From Tubiluchus corallicola (lineage: Eukaryota > Priapulida > Priapulimorpha > Priapulimorphida > Tubiluchidae): DNA of 27,500 nt. The notes below the pieces were generated by a model that was given only the letters and a program-made list of their open reading frames with translations, searched no databases and had not been told where the DNA came from. Shown here in pieces: positions 1-10,007 of this stretch. The DNA lies in assembly GCA_030141605.1 (NCBI GenBank), contig JAQGDQ010001085.1:1-27500 (forward strand), read 5' to 3'. The position numbers and the translations under genes were made by a program. Positions within the stretch are counted from its first letter, which is position 1. Each line of letters opens with the position of its first letter.

Positions 1-24
1 TGGCCATAATAATAATGGTTTTAC

Positions 25-3000
25 CCAGGCAGGCACTTTGAAGTCAGAGAAAACAACATCATGGTCCACCACGCGTACGGTCCCATTTGTAACAGGATTA
101 AGCCTGAAAGTGTAAAAAGTGCAAATTAACCAGAGATAATTAGAATCTTCCTGCTTGGAATTTAACCAGAGATGCTGACCTAACCATCGGTTTAGTCATT
201 GATTTGATTGTTGTCAGTGTTGGGTAGTAGCGCCTATACTGCCACTACTAAAATTAATAGTGTTGGAGCTGGAACTGGAGAAGCACCACAACTTTAAAAA
301 TAAGTAGAGGCAAATTGTAATTCACTGCTTTTTTATGTAAACGGTGTAATGGTACTATAACACTACATTTAAACTTGATGTTTAATGTCTGCACAGTGAG
401 TTGTGTTTTCATAGTAGTTGCAAACTTCCACAGATCTAGCAAACTGTGTACTTTATAGATGTAATGATCTCAGGAACAGTGAAGCAAGACTCTCTGGTTT
501 TCTTGGACAGCATATTCAGCCCAAAATGAAAAAGAAACTGTTGCTGCTTCCTGAGCAAAACCTTCAGAAATTAATTATATTTTTAAAACAGATAAACATG
601 TTGAATTTTGAGCAGTAGATTATGGAATGACATAAAATACTAGTGTCACATCAATGAAGAATTTACTATTACGTTTATAATGTATGAATGACCCGCAAGG
701 CTTAGTGTCTGTTTATCAGTAACGGCTCGTAGTTAAAATTACTGGGGGTGCTGCTTCAGAAAATTTTTATCCATTGTTTTAATACTGTGTAAAACAAAAC
801 AAACATATGTAATTTGTAATTGTAATTTTAAACAAACAAACATATCTTTATTCCTTCTTTATACATAAACTTGATAAAATCCTAAACAAAAAAATATTTT
901 TGCTTACTAATAGCCTAAATTATCTTAGTTCAAGCTTGATCCATTCATGGTGAGCACGTGACAAAAGGCGTTCAAACTGTGTGAGCGACAGTACTTTCTC
1001 TACCTGCACTCAGATATGTGCGCATGGTCGCATGTACAAGAACACGCATTGCTGGAGCACACTGTAGTGGGTTGTGAAGCAAACAGTACTACTCTCATGT
1101 GCTCTGGTTCCAAACAAGTATAAAGAAGGAACTAAAGAAAAAAGACTTATTATAAAGAACATCATCGATAATAGCAAGTCAAAATAGGGGGCGCTGCAGT
1201 ACCCACCATTGCTGTTTATAATCATAAATGAACTGTTTAGTTAGCATCTTGATACAATTTGTGTTTGTACTTGCCGTTTCTTTAGCTGTCACTTAACTGG
1301 CTCTTTTAACGTGCTACCTACATTTTGCAGCATACTGTATCAACTATGTTCATAAGTTAGAAGTCAGAAAACAGAAATGTAGTGGCTGTTGTAGTGGTAC
1401 TACTTTCACACAGTAATTGACCCCGCACTGCATACTGTATATATAGGGATTACACACCTCTCATGTTACAGTTTGTTGATAATTCAACAAAACTGCAACT
1501 AGAGATGTATAATTTTTGCTAATTTGAGGTTTAGACTTTACTGGTCATTGCACAATAAGCCTTTTCACAGATCTAGCAATTGATGATGATCATGAAAAGT
1601 CAAAGGCTAAGTAAACTAGACACATTTATGTACACTTGACAATGCCTTGCAGCACAAACTACTGTAGTATTAGTAATGGTTCTAACAGCTAGCTAGAACT
1701 TTATCTAGTTCATTTTTTGGTTCAGAAACAAGATCCTGCTAGTAAATCACTCTATGCGCAGATTAATGCATAATTAAATAAAGCCACATATAACTGAAGT
1801 TACTGAACTGATGCAGCAGACGGCTTTGCTTTACACATATGTCACATGACAGTTGTAGTTAAGGCCCATTACTGTGGTACACTTAACTTTTGACCTCTAG
1901 CAAATGCAGCATGACCAACAATGAAACTATAAAAAGGCTTATTAAAATTAAATTTTAATAGGAACATAGAAGTACCTGGACGTTTCTTTAAAAACTGCAC
2001 GAAGATAATGGGCATTCATTAATGCCTTGTTTGATAATGGAGTTTCTTCGTCTGGTAAAACTGAGCAAATTTCTTTATAGAGCTTTTCTTGAACATCTTG
2101 ATTCTTAGCAAGATTGTACAACATGAAACTAACACAACTTGCCGTCTGTAAAGGTAAGTGGAAGGATTTACTTATTTAGCAAACTCCTTACTAGAATGCA
2201 ATAAAAATCCATTCAGTTTTGCATAGCACGGAGATTGCAGGTATATTACTGCAGATAATTATTTTTGAATACACTTTCCCACATTTCTGTATTTTAGTTA
2301 AAAAATCACCTGGTTCCCAGTTTCCACTGTTTGGAAAATGACTGCTATTAAGCAGTTGGTTTAAACAGTATTTTCCTAACATAACTTGAATATACATGTA
2401 CAACATACATACACTGACTTTATGGAAATAAAAAAAAACGTTAATAGGACTGGCTAACAGGTTCAGAAGAACCTATTTTAAAGCCTCTCTACAAGCAAGC
2501 TATTGAGCAGTTAGGTATTACTTGGTGCAGAAGTGCAGTTTTTTTGTTTCTCAACTAAGTTTATTTATGCATTTGTTTTGCATTATATCCAGTGAGGTAT
2601 CTAGGACATCTCAACAAAGTTTCCTGAGTAAAAATATTCAGAAAGTTTGTTAGCTATTATTTTGCTCTTATTCGGGCACTATTATAGCTTTGTTGTCTAG
2701 AGAAATTAATATTTTAATTAATGTGGTGTATCAATTTACATTCTGTCTTTAATGATATTAAAGCCATTATTTAGTCACATTCACTAGTTGCTTCCACACA
2801 AAGTTTGTCAGTCCCATAGTATTCCTGATACTTGCGCTACAGAAAATTTTCTGAAAGTTATTGTTTTACCTGTTTATGCGATAAATATTACCGTTTCTAT
2901 TCCTGATATCATCAATTCTATAGCAATAAGGCAAGCTTGAACTCTATCTAGTCCTTTCGTTTCAAGCAGTGATTCTAAGAATGAATGCACATCTCCCACT

Positions 3001-6000
3001 TTCTTGCTTTTTGCAGCTTTTTGCATTGACTCAGTTGTTGCATCAACATAAGTCTGAGCAGTTCTGCAATAATGGATGAATTAGACATCATTCTTTAATA
3101 GTGGTAGTTAGTAGAACAATTAAGCAAGTGAAAGCAAGGTAAAGCAATTTATGATTCAAAATTCACTCTCTTCATAAATAATTTCAAATCTCGCAGGTAA
3201 TCTTTGAATCTATCTCATCAAACCATTAAAGGAAAGGACAAGTCACTTAGCAGGTTGGGCTCATTTTACTGTTATTGCTTAAATTTAGAAAAACATAGCA
3301 ACGAAATTTGCAAAAATAACTGTCTATAAAGTATACAGTTAATTTACACAGAGATGTTCAGGTGCAGTGGTAGCTGCCATTCACTTGAAAATCGTGATGC
3401 ATCTGGTGGACTTTGTGACTTTTCGTATGCGTATTGTAACTTTGCGTGAGCGTGCGCTGCTTAAAATAATCCAAATTTCTGTTGCCTAATGTTCATGCAA
3501 AAATGTGACAAAATTAGCTGTCTGATCGTTTGCAAAAACGGAAATTATTAATGTGCTGCAATTACTTGTCTCCAAGCGATGATCGACATCATTGGTGGAA
3601 GAATGGGCATTCCAAGTGGGAATGCCCAAGCGTAAAATAATTGTGACTTTAAAGTGGTTTTACTAATTATATAAGGTGCTTATCACACCTTTGCTACAAA
3701 AATCCTGCTTACATGTTTCGCAAACCATGAAATAAGCCTAGCTTCCTGGGAAGCTTGGCCTTTCCCTTAAAAATAGATACTTTTACTTAATGTCCATCTC
3801 CAAAACCTAATGGCCTTCACTGTTACATGCAATTCTGTGCAAAAGCCCATTATATACTAATTAAGTAGTTAACAGAAGCAAAATATGTCATGAAAAAACA
3901 GACCAGTAAAGAAATTGATACAACAACTTAAACACTAATTATTGACTTCTGTTCACTACTAAATTAGTGCTTAATAGGCTCTGCCTATATAAACTGGTTG
4001 TATGTTTGTAAATTTACCACTGCTGATGACAGCAGCAGCTAGTCGAAATGTTTGGCATGATTTTAACTTTTAACATTCTAATGCAAATGTTTTTAATAAA
4101 GTTGTACTATTCTTAACTATAAATGTTTTCATGTCCCTGCAATAAAAAATTAACTTATTTGCTTTTTAATTTCAATTTAATTAACTCCATCTAATTCAAT
4201 ATCTGATTTCAGAAGGTTTAGCCTTTATAAAAAACAAATAAACTTTGTTTAAGTTTAATTTCTTAACTCTGGCACTTATCCTTTTCCATCAAATTTGTTT
4301 CTTCGCCTGTACAGAAGCAAGTTTCCATCTTTTACCTGCTACAATAGTTGATTACTTCAAGGATAAAAGGTCGCTAGAGTTGGAACATCTACTGCCAAAG
4401 TTGCTTTATTGATCATTACGTTACCGATTTTAAATACATGTATCAAGGGTCATGATCCGCATTTGATTCCTATAGTTTATTTGAAAGACAAGGCCTACAA
4501 TAACATATATGCACATTGTAATAATCCATACATCATTATTACAGTAAGATATATACTTGAATAAGAAATCATGAGTACGAGTGAGCCTTTTCCAAGCTGG
4601 AGTAGAGAAGTACTTCCACCATGGAAAACCCATCATAGTTTCATAAATGGCATGAAAGAACGTACTGGCAGCATCTACAATTTCTTGAGCTGTTTTTTCT
4701 GTACCAACATTTGGTTCTATACATCCTAGTCGTGCGTCAAACAAGACAATTGCAATAGCTAAAAACGAATAATATAGGATAACTATTAAACACTAAGCAC
4801 AAAACACACACATTCTAAAAAAAGATTATTATGGCTTCTTACGCATTGACAAAACTAGTAAAAATAAAATGACGCACAATTTTATGGGGATTTTTATTAT
4901 CTGATATTTTTGTCTGATATCTGTACCAGCTAATAAGTTTATCCATTTATACAAGTGAAAAACTGATTTACAATTTCACAGCACCGTAACTTACATTCTA
5001 GAGCCCACTTCTGCAACCAGCTATGATAATTGTCTATTTCTCCATCAGGTCTAAGCAGGGATTCCATTACTCCAACAAAATCCTGTGCAACTTTATCTTG
5101 TTGTTCTGAAAATGAAGCACTAATAAGATCTTCACTAGCACAATAAGACTATTAAGGCATTAGCATAAAATTAATGTGTATGAATTTCAGAACTGGCACA
5201 CAGTCGATTTTACAAGGTCCAGACAAGCATCCCAATTAGTGGTTTCGTGACTCATTAATCAAGTGACCTAATTCAAAGTGAGAAGAACTATCATGTAACG
5301 ACATTAAAATCATGGAGTAGAATCTTTCCTAACTTGACTAGTGAACCACCACATAAACACAAACATAGCAAATTAAATTTTGCTGATTTCAAGCACCTCT
5401 GCATGGTTATGTAACCTGTATTTCTGTTGCAATTGTGTTAATGGACATTTTATAATGACATGCATATCATTATAAAAGTAATTATTAATTTTGATGCTAT
5501 TAGCAAGAAAATTTAGAAGCAGGAATGAAACCTTTGTACCTTTACAAACCAAGCCAAGTACTCATATCGTGGAGTGTGACCTTGTGTCTTGGGCAAGAAC
5601 ACGGTTATGTTTCAATTGTGGACTTCTGTCCATTTCACTGAGGTAATGCTGCTGTTATAGTTAGCTTTTTTGTTTTGTGATTTCACTTTTCAGAATGCAA
5701 AATTGAAGAACACAAATTTACCCAAGTAAGGCATTGTTGCTTCTGGATGTAGCATTACCTTCTGTATTATATTTCTAAGGTTGTGCCACTCTTCTCCTTG
5801 TCTGAAAGAAAATGCTCTTTAATCAAACAAAGAACGGCTGGTCACCCTCTTTATTAACCTCAAAATGTCTATAGGCATATTTTGAAATTTTCAAACACAC
5901 TTGCGATCGAGGTCGTCCAGAAAAAAAGCCCCTAAACTAACTCACATTGGTACCCTAGCCATTATCTTGGTAGAAACATTTGTAAAACAGACCTTCCGCT

Positions 6001-8624
6001 GTCCAAAGAGGTATACCTTTTCCTCCAAGACCACACCGGCCCTAGCAAACACGTTTTTTTTCTACAAGGTGTTCCCCTAGGAGCGGCGGGTATAAGAGAG
6101 GCTCATACCATTATGTAACCTGGGTTCTCCTCATTCCAAAGGGCTATGAAAGGTCGCACCAAGCACCACACAAAGCATCCCTAAAGCATCATGCAGCTCA
6201 GTTCAAAAAGGTATATATTTCTCTCCCCAAGGCCACACCAAGTGCTGCTAAAACATTTTTTCTACAAGACGTTTCTTTGGAAATCGTGAGTAAACATTTC
6301 CAAAAATGGTTGTTACTCATTGCCAGAACACCGTGTAGAAAAACGTACAAGGCAGAAATTGGTGTGGGTCTTGGAGAGAAATTTACACCTCTTTGGAATG
6401 AAAAGAAACTGGGCCACTAGATGGTGTAGGTTTCTTTTACAAATGCTTCTATTAGGATGAAGGACAACCATCGAGTTAAATTTGAAAAACTTTTTCTGGA
6501 CGACCCTGTATAATAACTTGCATCACAAATGAAGCCACACAAGTTATACGTTCACTTACAGATGGCCAATTCCAATGGGCATGTTCTTCGACTTTCGATA
6601 AGCAACTACAGGTTCAAATGGAGGACGAAATGGATACCTTCCTTCTTGACGATACATTGTTTCTATGTCAACTGGATCGAATAAATGCACAATAAACCGT
6701 CCTCCTCCAAATCCTTCCTTAACAATTTTGCCGTATTTCCTGTATTTATCCAGATTTGCCAAGTGAAGTTTTTTAAATTCATAAGGACCTGAAAATTTTT
6801 TTTAAGATAAGTTACTTTATCAGTCAGGAAGAAAGTAAGTCACTTATTATAAAAGTTTGAGAAGGACCTACCACCACCAACTCAGCACATGTTAACTGTG
6901 AAAGTATGATGGGCTTCCTGGCTGAGTAGACGAGCCTGAGTGCTTCATGTAAGTAATGTCCGTCCACCGAGGCTACGATATCCACTCAAAGCAGTATCAT
7001 TCATAAACCTTAGTTCTTCATCTCGTAGAGGGAGGTTGTATATGCATCCGATTGTGGCAAGGGAACATGTGCTGGTTCAGTGGCTCATCTTAACGGGATC
7101 TTTATTAATGAGTCAGTCACTACATCATCTTGTTGAGTAGGACCTGCCATTGCCTAATATGATAATTTCAATCTAGAACAACAAGTACCATTTCATTGAA
7201 CTCCTCCGACACGTTTGTTCTCACACAGTGTCATTCTTGCACCATTGACCAAAATCTGGGCAAATCTTGAGAAACCAAAGAGCTTAATTAGTCTAGACCT
7301 TTTATAACTTCAAACCTAGTGCACGTCTTCACTGAACAGCTTCTCTAGTTCCTGCTTCTCTAAATGTCTGAGTCAATTCAGAGATTACAAGTTTGTCAAT
7401 TCAATGGTAATATTGTAACAAAAGCACGTTTTCGTCTACTTCTAGTTCCAACTTTCCTACTCTTGAACTGGTACCCTTCGTATACAGGGCATATTAACCA
7501 ATAGGCTAACCAGGCTATAGCTTAGGGTGCCAAAGTTTGAGGGGCGTCACATTCTAGAAAAAAAATCTTATTTTCCTAGGAAAATGTGTATACTTTCATA
7601 TCATTGCAAAGTGTGCATTTTATAACACACCACAGGCAGTTATTGAGCGCAGCTTTTATATAAGTGCCACATAACGAATAGGTGCAACGTATTATACAAC
7701 AAGCAGTTGTGCAGCCCGGTTAAATATAAGTGCTATACAAATACATTAATACACCAAAAGTAATTGTTTAAACTGCTCATTACACAAACAATCATAAATT
7801 CACAATATAGATGGGAGGGATAGAACTATCAGCCTAAGGCGTCGTACAGTCTTGATACGCCCTGTTCGTACGGTGTGAGAAGCCAAGGGCTTGGGTTCGC
7901 AAAACATTATGTGAGACTAGAGTTCAAATGCTCGACATGACAATGTTTAGCATATCTGCAACAGTGCAGACACAACTGTACTACTAGTTTAGCACATCTG
8001 TAACAGTGCAGACAAAACTGTACTAATAAATCTAGCAATCTAACATTGGAAATACCGAATTCAGTTAACCAGCTGTAAGGCTTGATTACTCCTGCATACG
8101 GTGGTCAGTGGTCAAAAACAGCTATCTTGTAAGCAAAAGTTCCGTAGTTCAAATTCGGGCTGTATTCCAACTTTTGCACAAATTTCAAATTTAATATTTC
8201 AAAAAGCTTTACAAACAAATAAAAAATCAAGACGACCTTAACTAGCTACATAGCGATACACCCAATAACAGTAAAAACTGCAATTATTATAAAATATAAA
8301 TCCTGTCAAAATACACCTTATTGGGATATTTTGCTCTCTGGCCTTTGTGAAGGAACTTACTTTACAATTTAAGCACATGCCTCTACATAATTCATATTTT
8401 CAAGACAATAAAGTACTATAAATCTTACCAAATATACTGTATTGAAGCAAATTTCCAATCAGAGGCAGTCCTGGAGGACCTGGTATTTCCTCAAATAGCC
8501 GAGCTGCAATTTGTGCTTGTTCTTTTCCGGATCCTAAAGTCTTCATACAGCACTGAACTCTGCTTACAGGCCGAAGTTTTTTCGAGAACAGCTTTGAAAA
8601 ACGTCGCATGCTTGAATGTGGCAT
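25..8624 (-). CDS. Mitochondrial-clan cytochrome P450 (8 exons visible, 3' end outside window)
   Basis: Haem monooxygenase, expected on the inner face of the inner mitochondrial membrane and fed electrons by adrenodoxin; substrate not inferable. Exons on the minus strand: 8624-8429, 6788-6560, 5801-5722, 5105-4995, 4758-4557, 3063-2892, 2145-1976, 103-25. Every junction is GT-AG and the phases agree, giving 413 residues. Seen: Arg/Lys-rich presequence without acidic residues (about 1-30); proline hinge PGPPGLPLIG (48-57); GEEWHNLRN (C-helix, from 144); mitochondrial-clan WALES.A.VLFDARLG (from 202); I-helix SGIETT (326-331); K-helix ETSR (384-387); then LNPVTNGTVRVVD. ATG at 8624 is the first in-frame ATG after an upstream stop. 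The aromatic region, haem-binding Cys loop and stop (about 100 residues) lie left of position 1, so intactness cannot be judged. Clan assignment is firm; the CYP family is not determined. Confidence 0.9.
104..1975 (-). other. P450 intron 7, holding one MITE
   Basis: Intron of 1872 bp between the K-helix exon and the last visible exon, with GT-AG ends on the minus strand. Apart from the inverted-repeat element at 1554-1943 I see only AT-rich sequence. The open frames at 418-618 and 1010-1225 have no recognisable protein content. Confidence 0.75.
1554..1943 (-). mobile_element. MITE, 'AATAAGCCTTTT' family, copy 1
   Basis: A 390-bp non-coding element bounded by inverted repeats: AATAAGCCTTTTCACAG on the left, and on the right the complement of AATAAGCCTTTTTATAG. 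Its interior aligns, in reverse orientation, with the elements at 16852-17193 and 24708-25105; all share the segments ACACTTGACAA, CCTGCTAGTAAATCACTCTA and TTACTGAACTGATGC in one orientation or the other. No clear target duplication is visible, so the superfamily is unassigned. It sits inside P450 intron 7. Confidence 0.7.
2146..2891 (-). other. P450 intron 6, no feature seen
   Basis: Intron of 746 bp separating the two halves of the I-helix (after SGIET). It is AT-rich and I see no gene, TIR pair or simple repeat. An open frame at 2191-2406 on the minus strand shows no recognisable content. Confidence 0.6.
3064..4556 (-). other. P450 intron 5
   Basis: Intron of 1493 bp. It contains a 9-bp perfect hairpin (GGGCATTCC at 3605-3613 with GGAATGCCC at 3619-3627) and a possible retroelement 3' tail at about 4019-4100. 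The rest is AT-rich without recognisable content. Confidence 0.6.
4019..4110 (+). mobile_element. Possible retroelement 3' tail (hairpin, GTCGAAA, AATAAA)
   Basis: A six-base-pair hairpin CTGCTG-ATGA-CAGCAG at 4020-4035 is followed by AGTCGAAATG at 4041-4050 and, about 45 bp later, AATAAA at 4095-4100. The order 'CTGATGA hairpin, GTCGAAA, AATAAAGTTGTA' resembles 3' tails of non-LTR or Penelope-like retroelements in marine invertebrates. This resemblance is from memory. No reverse transcriptase coding is visible upstream, so it would be a truncated copy. Confidence 0.3.
5106..5721 (-). other. P450 intron 3, mostly featureless
   Basis: Intron of 616 bp. At about 5560-5610 there is a phrase (GTGACCTTGTGTCTTGGGCA) that resembles a widely dispersed animal repeat, too short to classify. 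Nothing else is recognisable. Confidence 0.5.
5908..6508. mobile_element. Foldback element with long inverted arms
   Basis: About 601 bp in P450 intron 2. The outer ends are AGGTCGTCCAGAAAAAAAG on the left and TTTTTCTGGACGACCCTG on the right, which are inverted copies. Homology continues inward for about 180 bp per arm: 'GTAGAAACATTTGTAAAA', 'CCAAAGAGGT' and 'CCAAGACCACACC' on the left all have inverted counterparts at 6323-6450. A third, direct copy of the inner module lies at about 6199-6288. No coding capacity was seen. Flanks show no convincing 8-bp duplication, so the superfamily is open; the CAGGGTCG right end would fit hAT. Confidence 0.7.
7485..7864. mobile_element. Non-autonomous hAT-like element (380 bp)
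   Basis: The left end is CAGGGCATAT and the right end is the complement of CAGGGCGTAT (9/10 identical). Subterminal sequence is also inverted (GGCTATAGCTTAGGGTGCC against the complement of GGCGTCGTACAG with TAAGGC). The 8 bp outside each end are TTCGTATA (7477-7484) and TTCGTACG (7865-7872), 6/8 identical, as expected for an aged hAT target duplication. No transposase frame is present. Confidence 0.65.
8095..8170 (+). repeat. tRNA-Thr(TGT)-derived pseudogene or SINE head
   Basis: An A-box-like GGTCAGTGGTCAA (8103-8115), an anticodon-loop sequence CTTGTAA with anticodon TGT at 8128-8130, and a B-box-like AGTTCAAATTC at the expected spacing together resemble tRNA-Thr. The acceptor and anticodon stems do not pair well, so this is not a functional tRNA. 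It is either a decayed tRNA copy or the 5' head of a SINE. It lies antisense inside P450 intron 1. Confidence 0.5.
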
Positions 8625-10007
8625 TGCAAAACAGTATATCACACAAATTACATTATTATTCTTACTTCTAATTACTTCTTACTCGTTTCATTCAGCGGGT
8701 GTTCCGATGCTCCAGGAAAATGCATTCAAAGTAATCTGAAGTAAACAGGGTTTGAACAAGAATCTGTACTTACTACAACCGGTTTGAACTCCTGCATTGC
8801 GTTTAAACATTAGAGCATTGAGCTCACACAGACTTACAATTTTGCACTCACGCTTTCGCAGTTCAAACACTGACGTCTGCTGTAACTGACCAACTATATT
8901 TAACACGACCCTGGATGCAACCCGATGACAGCACCCATATACAAATTTTTTGGCGCAAGCAGTGATAATCTAGTGCGCAGCTGCTGTCTGAAACTATAAG
9001 GTAGTAGGCAACTAAACGTGAAATTCATTATACAATAGAAAAACTTGTGTTTTTAAGCTTTAGCGTCAGCATCGAGCGGTTATGTATCTGTTGAAGTTAA
9101 AAGACGAACGTTCAGATTTCTTCTGTAACAAAACCATCCTTATAACAATGCAGCATAATATGAATGAAGTAAAGTTCTACATTAATATATTATTATTATG
9201 TAACAAATTCACAACATTTTGTGACTATCATTATGTGACAATTTTTGCATCATTATGTAATAAAAAGGCAATTATATAACAATGTAGCAAAATATGATAC
9301 AAAATTCTGCACTGCATTTATATATATATATATATATATATTATGTAACAAATTCACAAAATTGTGTGACAATCGTTATGCAGCAATTTCAGCACCATTA
9401 TGTAGCATTGCATAACAACTCACTTGTAACCCATGTGATCAAATTCTTTATTAACGTCCATCATGTATATTGGACATCAATAAACATGCTAGTCATTAAT
9501 TATAGTTGTGGGTCATCAATTGGGTTACCTTATGCATAATTTTTGTTACATAATAACAAAAGTTGTTACATGTGATGACGAATTTTGCTATTGGTATTAC
9601 AACACGGGCTTATGCAGCATTTTTGTCACATAATGCTACCGTGTACATAATGACGGGTGCATGTTAATGAATGAAAATTAATGTGACAATAAGACGCTTT
9701 TTATAAATATCATATAAATTGTGTAATATTACTGCTAATCTAGATCCTATAATAAATTCAGGTGTTCGGCACATCTACGTAGATAAGCTAGATGGCGTTT
9801 CAGCTGATGAGTATCGGCCTGAATGCGTTTACGCTTACACGTGGAGTTTGATCGATGTGCCGTTAACGGTGTTTTATATGTACAGCGTACTCGATTATGA
9901 ATCTGGCAGTAGCTTTTTAAACAGCCAGTCAAAAACCTTTTATGCGTTTATTATGTCGTTTCCTTGGCTTGCGTGAACTTCGTAAGTCGCCATTTTCACT
10001 TGAGAGA
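8625..10007. promoter_or_regulatory. Divergent intergenic region between the P450 and acetyltransferase copy A
   Basis: The two start codons are head-to-head, 1383 bp apart, so both promoters should lie here. The stretch at about 9765-9995 is clearly CpG-richer than its surroundings (roughly 17 CpG by eye in 230 bp) and contains an E-box core CACGTG at 9838-9843. That makes it the best candidate for the copy A promoter or 5' UTR. No TATA box or initiator can be assigned with confidence. The middle part (9141-9660) is a degenerate AT-rich repeat. Confidence 0.4.
9141..9660. repeat. Degenerate 'TTATGTAACAA' direct and inverted repeats
   Basis: Two diverged direct units (9141-9263 and 9275-9409) share ATAACAATG(C/T)AGCA, TTATGTAACAAATTCACAA, and TTATG(T/C)(G/A)(A/G)CAATTT. 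A (TA)n tract lies at 9319-9342. Inverted counterparts such as TTTGTTACATAAT (9543-9555) and GCATTTTTGTCACATAATG follow at 9541-9640. The arrangement suggests a decayed inverted-repeat element rather than coding DNA. Confidence 0.5.

Larger units (their letters stand above)
6789..8428 (-). other. P450 intron 1, holding a hAT-like MITE and a tRNA-derived repeat
   Basis: Intron of 1640 bp between the presequence/proline-hinge exon and the exon encoding PYEFKKLHLANLDK. It contains the elements at 7485-7864 and 8095-8170. The open frame at 6940-7140 has no recognisable content and I treat it as chance. Confidence 0.7.

Noticed and set aside
4023-4048. Hammerhead-ribozyme-like core (CTGATGA ... 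GAAA)
   Set aside because: The 15 nt between the two core pieces do not form a proper stem II; the closing bases C and C do not pair. The stronger structure is the CTGCTG/CAGCAG hairpin, which would hide the core.
5560-5640. Fragment resembling a dispersed repeat (GTGACCTTGTGTCTTGGGCA)
   Set aside because: Too short and no borders visible; resemblance is from memory only.
7862-7935. Second tRNA-like sequence (GAGTTCAAATGCTC)
   Set aside because: Only a B-box resemblance; no convincing A-box or anticodon arm.
8625-8642. P450 start at the GTG at 8642
   Set aside because: It is not an ATG. The first in-frame ATG after the upstream stop is at 8624 and begins a good mitochondrial presequence.
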